Below, in pieces: positions 6,746 through 12,823 of a stretch of 15,769 bases of DNA. The first letter of the stretch is position 1, and every line of letters starts with the position of its first letter. The position numbers were made by a program, and so were the translations under genes. Location: assembly GCA_964448935.1 (NCBI GenBank), contig CAYVBE010000087.1:1-15769 (forward strand). The letters are read 5' to 3'. The stretch is from CAYVBE01 sp964448935. Lineage in GTDB: Bacteria; Planctomycetota; Brocadiia; SM23-32. The notes beneath the pieces were generated by a model. That model worked only from the letters and a program-made list of their open reading frames with translations. It was not told the DNA's origin and ran no database searches.

Positions 6746-8935
6746 TTACTCGTCCACAACGGTGAATGTCAGCGTCAGCCCCTCGCCTCCGGCCTTCGCC
6801 GTGAGGGTGTGCAACCCCGGCGAGGGCGTCCATGCCCTGTAATCCCCGTTGTGGTCGCCCGTGAGCGCGTAGGGCGGCACCTTCTCGCTCTGATAGCTGG
6901 TGTCGCCGTCGAGGCCGAACCGCACGGCGCCGGCATCCGGCGCGGAGGTGTTGGCACGGATGCTCAGCTTCCGCGTCGGCAGCTTCGCCAGATTCAGCGT
7001 GGCGCCCTGCGGGATGGGATCGAACCCAGAGATCGGCTCGTCCGTCTCCGCGTTGATGAGGGTGAAGCTCCGGACCTGGCCTTTGCTCTCGGGCTCAGGG
7101 GCCGGGGCTGACCTACGGCTCCCGATGGCCGGCATCCGCGATCCGTCGCCCTCGGTAAGCCTGACCAGCGCCACCCAGTCCTTCCCCTGGTCCGCAGGCG
7201 GCTCCCCGATCCCGACGGTGCCCGGCCCTTCCACCGTCTCCACGTCGCCGGCCAGCAGGTCCCCGCCGGACCGGGGATTAAACCAGGCCACGCTGTACGT
7301 GCCCGCCCCGAGCGCGACCTCGGCCGAACCGCCGTCCGGGAGGTAGATAACGTAGAATTGCCCGGGGTCGGCCAGGCAGTAATCGTTGTCGGCGGGCGTC
7401 ATGTCGTCTGCCGGGGCCAGCGCCCAGAACGGGACGTGCTCCTCGAAGAACTGCAATGCGATCCGGCACTGGTCCCACCACAGGTCGCGGCTGCGCCAGT
7501 CCTGACACGTCAGGTCGGAGTGCGCGTGGCGGTAGCCGAAGTACCACTCGTTGCCCGCGCCGCCGGCCATAAGGGTGCCCCACAGGGCGTTCTTGCGGGC
7601 GTTGTCGTGCTCGGGGTTGTCGGCGTCGGGCAGTAGCGCGTGGGTGGCGTCTCCGGGTTCGTCGCAGGCCACCACCCAGGGCTTGCCCGCCTCGGCGGAG
7701 CGGCGCACCCACTCCGCAACGCGCCGGCGGACGCTGCGAAAGTCGGAGTGATTCGTCTGCAGCGAGAAACCGGTCAACTTCGACTTGTTCCCGAGCAGGT
7801 CTGCCGGTGACTTGCCGTTGTGGATGACGATGTGATTGCGGTACGGATCGTGCCGCCAGAAATACTCCGCCATCGCGCGTCGCTGAGCGGTGGACTGCGT
7901 GTTCTCCTCGCCCAGGTTCCAGTTGAGCGCCAGGTGATGGGCAAACCGGGCGATCAGCTCGCGGTAGTAGAGCCGGCGCTGCACGCCCACGTCGCCGCCG
8001 TCGAGCAGGTGGTCGTTCTCGGTCTCCTGCGTCTTGAAGTGCAGGTATATGCCCCTACGGTCCATGTGGCTGAAGACGATCTCCCACTGCGCCAGCCGCG
8101 AGATGTCCATGCGGTAACGCTCGTCGTAGTCCAGGTAAGGGAAGACGTTCCGGTCGTCGCCACCGATGTTGAGCGTCAGGAAGGAGATGGCGTTCATGCC
8201 CTCGCCGGCCAGGTAGTTGACCGCGCCGATCATGCCCTTTCCCTTATCGCCCTGCCAGACGGGGTCGCCGGCCCGCCAGTCGCGCACGTGCGGCTCCCAG
8301 GTCTTGATGAAGCGGTCCTTCTGGCCGTCGGTCTTGAAAGGGCCGTCGAAATCGGCGTAGGCCAGGAAGTTCTCCGGTGCGTCCGCGCCCTGCTTCAGGA
8401 AATACTCCCCGGTGCCCGCGAACTTGAGGTAGCGCTCGCCGACGTACTGCAGCCGCCCTTTCGCCCGGTGGTCGTCGCCCTCCTTGTCGCTCGGCGCGAT
8501 TTCCAGGACGCCCCGGATTCCGTCCGGCGGAGAGACCGGTTGCCCCGCTTCCGGATCATCGCTTACGGCCACCTGCCTGCCCCGTCGGAAGGACACCTCG
8601 TATTCCCAGGTTCCCGTCCGGTCGGGGCAGAAGTGGACGCGCCACTTGTTGCCGCCCGTCGCGCCCGTCTCGGCCGCGTCCCCGTCGGCCGCGAAAAAGC
8701 CCGGAACAACGTAGCTGCGATCGCCCTGCCGGAACGTAACCTGCAGCCGGTAGTCCAGGAAGGGATTCGGCTCCGCTTCCTCGTCTGCCCGCGGCCCGTC
8801 AAAGGTGAGCGTGACGCGGTGCCATTGCCGGCGATCTCCGGTGACCTCCGGTGCACGTTGCGCCCATGCCACCGGCGCCGAGGTCATGAATATACACGTA
8901 ATAACGGTCAGCAGTGCAACTGCAGAGGTCCTCAT
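6746..8935 (-). CDS. Secreted DUF5060 glycoside-hydrolase-like protein
   Basis: 729 residues with a Sec signal peptide (MRTSAVALLTVITCIFMTSA then PVAWA-Q, cleavage near 25). Domains by eye: an N-terminal DUF5060 beta-sandwich (about 37-147: WHRVTLTFDGP, WRVHFCPDRTGTWEYEVSF); a TIM-barrel-like part (about 170-490) beginning KFAGTGEYFLKQGADAPENF; a collagenase collagen-binding-like or beta domain (about 500-595); and a C-terminal Ig-like domain (about 620-729, ending GDYRAWTPSPGLHTLTAKA). Likely catalytic glutamates, by analogy with clan-A hydrolases, are in LNWNLGEENTQ (E343/E344) and PWVVACDEPGD (E426). Related proteins act on plant or algal glycans, but the substrate is unknown. ATG with GGGAGG upstream, spacing 6. 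Behind a near-consensus promoter. The C-terminal Ig-like domain could be cell-surface or glycan binding. Confidence 0.85.
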   Translation of the reverse strand: MRTSAVALLTVITCIFMTSAPVAWAQRAPEVTGDRRQWHRVTLTFDGPRADEEAEPNPFLDYRLQVTFRQGDRSYVVPGFFAADGDAAETGATGGNKWRVHFCPDRTGTWEYEVSFRRGRQVAVSDDPEAGQPVSPPDGIRGVLEIAPSDKEGDDHRAKGRLQYVGERYLKFAGTGEYFLKQGADAPENFLAYADFDGPFKTDGQKDRFIKTWEPHVRDWRAGDPVWQGDKGKGMIGAVNYLAGEGMNAISFLTLNIGGDDRNVFPYLDYDERYRMDISRLAQWEIVFSHMDRRGIYLHFKTQETENDHLLDGGDVGVQRRLYYRELIARFAHHLALNWNLGEENTQSTAQRRAMAEYFWRHDPYRNHIVIHNGKSPADLLGNKSKLTGFSLQTNHSDFRSVRRRVAEWVRRSAEAGKPWVVACDEPGDATHALLPDADNPEHDNARKNALWGTLMAGGAGNEWYFGYRHAHSDLTCQDWRSRDLWWDQCRIALQFFEEHVPFWALAPADDMTPADNDYCLADPGQFYVIYLPDGGSAEVALGAGTYSVAWFNPRSGGDLLAGDVETVEGPGTVGIGEPPADQGKDWVALVRLTEGDGSRMPAIGSRRSAPAPEPESKGQVRSFTLINAETDEPISGFDPIPQGATLNLAKLPTRKLSIRANTSAPDAGAVRFGLDGDTSYQSEKVPPYALTGDHNGDYRAWTPSPGLHTLTAKAGGEGLTLTFTVVDE

Positions 8936-8984
8936 CCGGATCCTCCCATTTCGCCGCGGTGAGATGCCACTAACCCTGTACCCA

Positions 8985-9012
8985 ATTATGTTCCTCCACG
9001 GGGGACTGTCAA
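8985..9012 (-). promoter_or_regulatory. Near-consensus sigma70 promoter of the DUF5060 gene
   Basis: Minus strand: a perfect TTGACA -35 (9007-9012) and CATAAT -10 (8985-8990, 5 of 6), separated by 16 nt. The start of transcription would be near 8978, giving a leader of about 43 nt before the ATG at 8935 with its SD. This is the best promoter match in the window. Confidence 0.7.
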
Positions 9013-9045
9013 ACCAATGGGCCAGCCGTTCCGGGGCGAAAAGCG

Positions 9046-9074
9046 TTGAAGAGAGGCGGCAACTGCTGTATGCT
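9046..9074 (+). promoter_or_regulatory. Candidate sigma70 promoter of the PQQ-like propeller gene
   Basis: TTGAAG (9046-9051, 4 of 6) and TATGCT (9069-9074, 4 of 6) with a 17 nt spacer. The implied start near 9081 leaves a 22 nt leader with the SD GGGAGG at 9091-9096. It is back to back with the promoter at 8985-9012; the two -35 boxes are 33 nt apart, so one regulator could affect both. Confidence 0.5.
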
Positions 9075-9102
9075 GGGCAGCCAACCTCAGGGGAGGCGCA
9101 TC

Positions 9103-10392
9103 ATGTCGGACGTGTGGCGGGCGGTCGGGCTCAAGCTGTGCGTGGTCGCGGTGGCTGCCGCGGGCCTGGGGCTCGGGGTCTCGAGGGCGGAGAGCGATAC
9201 GGCGACATGGCCGCAGTTCCACGGCCCCGATCGCGACGCGATCTCGGAGGAGACGGGGCTGCTCAAAAAGTGGCCCGAGGGCGGCCCTCCGCTGCTGTGG
9301 CGCGCCGAGGGCTGCGGCAGGGGCTACAGTTCACTGGCCGTCACCGAGGACGCCATCTACACGGCCGGCGCCGTCAACGAGCAGACCTGCGTGATCCGTC
9401 TCGACCTGAATGGGAAGCGCAGATGGATCGCGCCGAACGGCGAGCCCTGGCATGCCTCGGACCGGATGCGATGGGCCAGGGCCTACTGGGGCTCCCGCGC
9501 AACGCCCACCGTGGACGACGGACTCGTGTACCACCTGGGCGAACTCGGGCGCCTGGCCGCCTTCGACGCCGGGACGGGCACCGCGGTCTGGTCCCGCAAC
9601 GTGCTGGAGGACTTCGGGGCGGAGCTTCCACGCTACGGCTACGCGGAGTCAGTGCTGATCGTCGGCGACCGCCTGATCCTCTATCCCGGCGGCAAGCGCG
9701 GCTATATGCTGGCGCTGGACAAGAAGACCGGCCAGACCATCTGGGCCAACACGGATATCGGCGAGGGCGCATCCTACTGCTCCGCCATACAGAGGCGCGT
9801 GAACGACCGGGACCAGATCATCACCATGACCGGGGACGGCGCCATCGGCGTTGACCCGACGGACGGCCGCCTCTTGTGGCGCCACCCACATAGCCACAAC
9901 CGCCGCATTAATGCCACGCCCCCCGTCGTCCGGGGAGACATGGCGTACATCACCTCCGGCTACGGCACGGGCAGCGTGGGCCTGCGCCTGGCAGCAAGCG
10001 GAAACGCTGTCTCCGCCACCGAGGTCTGGTCCACGGACGCCCTGGACAACCAGCACGGCGGCATGGTCTGCGTGGAAGGCTACCTCTACGGCGCGGGGCA
10101 CAAGCAGGTCGGCTGGACGTGCCTTGAACTTGCCACGGGGCGCGAGATGTGGCGCAAACGAATCATCGAGGGCGGCTCGATAGCCTACACCGACGGGCGG
10201 CTCTACTGCCTGGGCGAGAGGGGCAACGTGGCCCTGCTGGACCCCACTCCTGACGGACCGAAACTGGTCAGCCGATTCAAACTCACGCAGACCGACAACA
10301 GACCCTTCTGGGCGCACCCCGTGGTCTGTCGCGGGCGGCTCTACGTGCGCAACGACGACACGCTGTTCGCCTATGATATAGACGCAGGATGA
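9103..10392 (+). CDS. Exported PQQ-like beta-propeller repeat protein
   Basis: 429 residues from the ATG at 9103, chosen because GGGAGG (9091-9096) lies 6 nt upstream; longer in-frame starts lack an SD and would lie inside the promoter. The N-terminus has a hydrophobic export segment LKLCVVAVAAAGLGLGVSRA, cleaved near SRA-ES. The mature part opens with TWPQFHGPDRDAISEETGLL, the hallmark of the PQQ-binding-like propellers common in Planctomycetota and Verrucomicrobiota. It continues with blade motifs such as YSSLAVTEDAIYTAGAV, GLVYHLGELGRLAAFDAGTG and MLALDKKTGQTIWANTDIG. No heme site or full quinoprotein dehydrogenase (about 600 residues) is seen, so this is more likely a periplasmic binding or scaffold propeller than an enzyme. 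The aldolase gene follows after 31 bp, probably in the same operon. Confidence 0.85.
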   Translation: MSDVWRAVGLKLCVVAVAAAGLGLGVSRAESDTATWPQFHGPDRDAISEETGLLKKWPEGGPPLLWRAEGCGRGYSSLAVTEDAIYTAGAVNEQTCVIRLDLNGKRRWIAPNGEPWHASDRMRWARAYWGSRATPTVDDGLVYHLGELGRLAAFDAGTGTAVWSRNVLEDFGAELPRYGYAESVLIVGDRLILYPGGKRGYMLALDKKTGQTIWANTDIGEGASYCSAIQRRVNDRDQIITMTGDGAIGVDPTDGRLLWRHPHSHNRRINATPPVVRGDMAYITSGYGTGSVGLRLAASGNAVSATEVWSTDALDNQHGGMVCVEGYLYGAGHKQVGWTCLELATGREMWRKRIIEGGSIAYTDGRLYCLGERGNVALLDPTPDGPKLVSRFKLTQTDNRPFWAHPVVCRGRLYVRNDDTLFAYDIDAG

Positions 10393-10423
10393 GAGTGAAG
10401 CGCAAAGCTCATTGGAGGCACTC

Positions 10424-11098
10424 ATGGCACCAAACGGAAACCTGAAACAACGCATTGCGGACGGCGGACCCGTGAACGTCGCGTGGGGGGCGCTGGAGAT
10501 GGACCGGGCCGAACTGGAGGACACGCTGGCCGAGGAGGATTTCGACCTGACCTTCGTGGACGTGCAGCACAACCCGCTGGACGAGAACCGGCTGGTCCGG
10601 TTCTGTGAGACCGCCGACGAACTCGGCGCGCCCGTCCTGCTGCGCATCCCCCACCCCCGCCAGGCATACCTTTGCGGGCGCTACCTGGACATGGGACCGC
10701 TCGGGATCGTTGTGCCCATGGTGGAGACCGAAGAGACGGTCCGGGAAGCCGTGGAGGCGTTCTACTACCCGCCGCTGGGCCGACGGAGCTGGTGGCCCGC
10801 CAATGCCTACGGCCATGAGGAAGACCAGGAGCAACGCAAGTACGCCGACTGGTGGAACGAGACCGGAATCCTGATGCTCCAGATCGAGTCCGTGGACAGC
10901 GTCTTGAACGCCCCCCGCCTGGCGGTGTCCGGGGTGGACATCCTGGCCTTCGGCTCCGCCGACATGCGGCTGGACATCGAGGCCTATGACGATCCCCCGT
11001 TCACCACCTTCGGGGAGGCCCGCGACGCGGTCCTGGAGCTCACGCGCGGGATGGACATCCGGGTGGCCGCGAGCGAACTGCCCGTGGGCCGGCTGTAA
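10424..11098 (+). CDS. HpcH/HpaI-family aldolase (class II, divalent-metal type)
   Basis: 224 residues from the ATG at 10424 (GGAGG at 10414-10418, spacing 5); an in-frame TTG at 10412 overlaps that SD and is rejected. Family landmarks in order: FDLTFVDVQHNP (40-51; H49 is the expected catalytic base, though the usual E-H reads Q-H), VLLRIPHPRQ (R74, substrate carboxylate), RYLDMGPLGIVVPMVETEE (86-104), YYPPLGRRS (114-122), MLQIESVDSVLNAP (E155, metal ligand) and VDILAFGSADM (D180, metal ligand). These enzymes cleave or form 2-keto acids such as 2-keto-3-deoxy sugar acids or 4-hydroxy-2-oxo acids. It is slightly shorter than the usual 250-270 residues. Downstream of the propeller gene; the context points to sugar-acid breakdown, but the substrate is not determinable. 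Confidence 0.88.
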   Translation: MAPNGNLKQRIADGGPVNVAWGALEMDRAELEDTLAEEDFDLTFVDVQHNPLDENRLVRFCETADELGAPVLLRIPHPRQAYLCGRYLDMGPLGIVVPMVETEETVREAVEAFYYPPLGRRSWWPANAYGHEEDQEQRKYADWWNETGILMLQIESVDSVLNAPRLAVSGVDILAFGSADMRLDIEAYDDPPFTTFGEARDAVLELTRGMDIRVAASELPVGRL

Positions 11099-11119
11099 AG
11101 CGCAGCGCCGGGCAGACCT

Positions 11120-11148
11120 TTGACAGGTCCCTCTCAGACCGTTACCCT
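11120..11148 (+). promoter_or_regulatory. Promoter with perfect -35 ahead of the AroC-like gene
   Basis: TTGACA (11120-11125) matches the -35 consensus exactly. A 17 nt spacer leads to TACCCT (11143-11148), which keeps the three most conserved -10 positions (TA...T). Transcription would start near 11155, giving an unusually long leader of about 160 nt before the ATG at 11315. Confidence 0.55.
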
Positions 11149-11170
11149 GGGTGCGGTGGCGGGCGGAGAT

Positions 11171-11198
11171 GCTTGAAAGGCGTCGAGCCCTTTCAGGC
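11171..11198 (+). other. Leader hairpin in the 5' untranslated region of the AroC-like gene
   Basis: The stem GCTTGAAAGG (11171-11180) pairs with CCTTTCAGGC (11189-11198): ten pairs including one G-T, with the 8 nt loop CGTCGAGC. No T-run follows, so it is not a plain intrinsic terminator. It may be a leader structure affecting the AroC-like mRNA, or a remnant terminator of the aldolase transcript, which ends 73 bp upstream. No known riboswitch class is recognisable. Confidence 0.5.
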
Positions 11199-11314
11199 CC
11201 CTCAGATTCCCCGTCACGGCGCCCGGAGGTCCGCGGCCCCAGCGGCTGCCCACCGTCGGGCGCAACGTGTATGCGCTCCGGTTTCCAACCCACGAAGACC
11301 GCGGGAGGTTCTGT

Positions 11315-12655
11315 ATGCTCGGCTGTCACATGGGTCGCATCTTTCAGGTGTCGGTAGCGGGGGGTTCGTACGAGGAAGGCCTGACCACCATGCTCCACGG
11401 CGTGCCGCCCGGCATGTTGTTCCGCGAACAGGAGATCTACGGCGACCTCCTGCTGCGCAAGCCGGGGGCCGATGAGCTGTCCTCGCCGCGCAAAGAGCCC
11501 GACCTGCCCGTCATCTACTCCGGCGTCAACCCCGCGGACACCGTGCAGGGTGCCGGCAACAAGGACCACACCAACGGCACGCCGCTGGTCATCCTGATAC
11601 CCAACCTGGACCGCCACTTCATCCACATCAAACAGTATCAGGACACCAACCGCACCCCCCGGCCCGGCCACGCATCCTACGCCACGTTCCAGAAATACGG
11701 CCCGGACGACGACGCCATCGGCGCGGGGTTCTTCAGCGGCCGCTATACCGCCACCATCGTCGCCGCCGGCTACGTGGCCAAGCGCGTCCTGAAGCTCTGC
11801 GGCATTGACGTCTTCTGCTACGTCAAAGAGCTGGCCGGCGTCTCGGCCGACACCTCCGACCACGCGCTGGCGCACGAGTGCTCGGAGTCCTTCAAGAAGA
11901 TGCGCCGGGATGCCGACCCGTTCTATCAGCAGGTGTACGTCAACGAACGCATCACGCCCGACATGCGGTTCCTGGAGAAGATGTCCGTGCTCGCCGAGAT
12001 CGAGGGAGAGATTGACGACATCCGTGCCAAGACGCCGGAACTCAGCCCCGACGAGTGCCGCCAGGAATACGGCGTCCACCACATCCTGAACTGCCCCGAC
12101 CCCGAGGCCGCCGACGAGATGCTGGAGGCCGCCAACCGCATCAGTGCCACCGGTGATTCCTGCGGCGGCGTGGTGGAGCTGGTCGCCACCGGCCTGCCGG
12201 TCGGCATGGGCGAGCCGGTCTTCAACAAGCTGGATGCCGAGCTGGGCCGCATGATGGGCATCGGCGCCGTCAAGGGCGTCGAGGTCGGCGCCGGCTTCGC
12301 GGTCAAGGACATGGCCGGCAGCCAGAACAACGACCAGATGCGCAACGAGGCCGGCGAGGTGGTCTTCGAGAGCAACAACGCCGGCGGCATCATCGGCGGC
12401 CTGTCCACCGGCCAGCACGTGGTGGCCCGCCTGGCCGTCAAGCCCACCCCGACCATAGACAAGCCCCAGAAGACCATAGACAAATACACGCTGGAGGAAA
12501 AGGCGCTTGAGGCCATCACCCGCCGCGACCCCACCATCGTCGCGCGCATCTGGCCGGTGGCCGAAAACTACGCCGCCTGCGTCCTGCTGGACCACCTGAT
12601 GGCCTACCACGGCTACGAAGCCATGAAAAAACTCAGCTACGGCCGGCAGGACTGA
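11315..12655 (+). CDS. Divergent chorismate synthase (AroC family) lacking the N-terminal catalytic His
   Basis: 446 residues; start ATG 11315 from GGGAGG (11303-11308, spacing 6). Homology runs the full length: IGxxF-type start (MGRIFQVSV), GVPPGM (29-34), LLLRKPG, SPRKEPDLPVIYSGV (57-71), RTPRPGHASYATFQKYG (113-129, keeping the second catalytic His, H119), GEPVFNKLDAELGRMM, VKGVEVGAGF (319-328), SNNAGGIIGGLSTGQ (353-367) and a final PVAEN..ACVLLDHL. Canonical AroC converts EPSP to chorismate with reduced FMN. Here GESHG is GGSYE (Y19 for His, ungapped alignment), the RR before PG is LR, RSSAR is FFSGR (139-143), and about 50 extra residues lie between 185 and 255. Length is 446 against about 360-390. 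No other shikimate gene is nearby. Altered substrate, altered reaction or loss of activity are all possible; it is not a safe aroC call. Confidence 0.85.
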   Translation: MLGCHMGRIFQVSVAGGSYEEGLTTMLHGVPPGMLFREQEIYGDLLLRKPGADELSSPRKEPDLPVIYSGVNPADTVQGAGNKDHTNGTPLVILIPNLDRHFIHIKQYQDTNRTPRPGHASYATFQKYGPDDDAIGAGFFSGRYTATIVAAGYVAKRVLKLCGIDVFCYVKELAGVSADTSDHALAHECSESFKKMRRDADPFYQQVYVNERITPDMRFLEKMSVLAEIEGEIDDIRAKTPELSPDECRQEYGVHHILNCPDPEAADEMLEAANRISATGDSCGGVVELVATGLPVGMGEPVFNKLDAELGRMMGIGAVKGVEVGAGFAVKDMAGSQNNDQMRNEAGEVVFESNNAGGIIGGLSTGQHVVARLAVKPTPTIDKPQKTIDKYTLEEKALEAITRRDPTIVARIWPVAENYAACVLLDHLMAYHGYEAMKKLSYGRQD

Positions 12656-12670
12656 CGCACCCACCAAAAC

Positions 12671-12696
12671 GGGGCCGGGAACCACCACCCGGCCCC
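12671..12696 (+). terminator. Strong GC hairpin terminator after the AroC-like gene
   Basis: A perfect 9 bp stem GGGGCCGGG (12671-12679) / CCCGGCCCC (12688-12696) with an 8 nt loop, beginning 15 nt after the stop codon and preceded by AAAAC. The T-tract is missing (CCACCTTGT follows), so efficiency is uncertain, but position and stem strength fit a transcription end separating this gene from the AAA+ module. Confidence 0.65.
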
Positions 12697-12757
12697 CCAC
12701 CTTGTACCCCTCGCCGACCGCTCAAAACATGGGACGCCATCTGTCCCGCCTCGTGTG

Positions 12758-12800
12758 ATACGGTGCATGAGTCTTAACGATATGGCCCCATGTACCGTGT
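12758..12800 (+). repeat. Imperfect inverted repeat (operator or leader hairpin) before the AAA+ gene
   Basis: ATACGGTGCATG (12758-12769) pairs with CATGTACCGTGT (12789-12800): 12 pairs, two of them G-T, around a 19 nt AT-richer centre. It ends 6 nt before the SD of the ATPase gene. As DNA it could be a two-site operator; as RNA, a hairpin next to the ribosome site. A smaller hairpin GGGAC/GTCCC lies upstream at 12731-12747. No convincing promoter is visible in 12697-12823. Confidence 0.5.
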
Positions 12801-12806
12801 GACGTG

Positions 12807-12812
12807 AGGAGG
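12807..12812 (+). promoter_or_regulatory. Shine-Dalgarno AGGAGG of the AAA+ ATPase gene
   Basis: AGGAGG overlaps an in-frame GTG at 12812, which therefore cannot easily use it, and lies 11 nt before the GTG at 12824. The TGA at 12800-12802 closes the frame upstream, so these two GTG codons are the realistic starts. 12824 is preferred despite the long spacing. Confidence 0.5.
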
Positions 12813-12823
12813 TGACGAGGACC

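Noticed and set aside
6715..6750. Bidirectional terminator between tspO and the convergent DUF5060 gene
   Set aside because: Only a 4 bp stem AGGC/GCCT without a T-run is present in the 25 bp gap; not enough to call.
9103..10392. PQQ-dependent alcohol or glucose dehydrogenase
   Set aside because: 429 residues is too short, and no heme motif or full eight-blade dehydrogenase layout is visible. Called only a PQQ-like propeller protein.
11311..11319. CTGTATGCT at the AroC-like start, identical to the -10 region at 9066-9074
   Set aside because: Here it contains the start codon, and there is no -35 box 16-18 nt upstream; the shared 9-mer is taken as chance.
10409..12700. 763-residue minus-strand open frame opposite the aldolase and AroC-like genes
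   Set aside because: Valine-, glycine-, histidine- and aspartate-rich shadow with no recognisable domain and no SD; both plus-strand genes are convincing.
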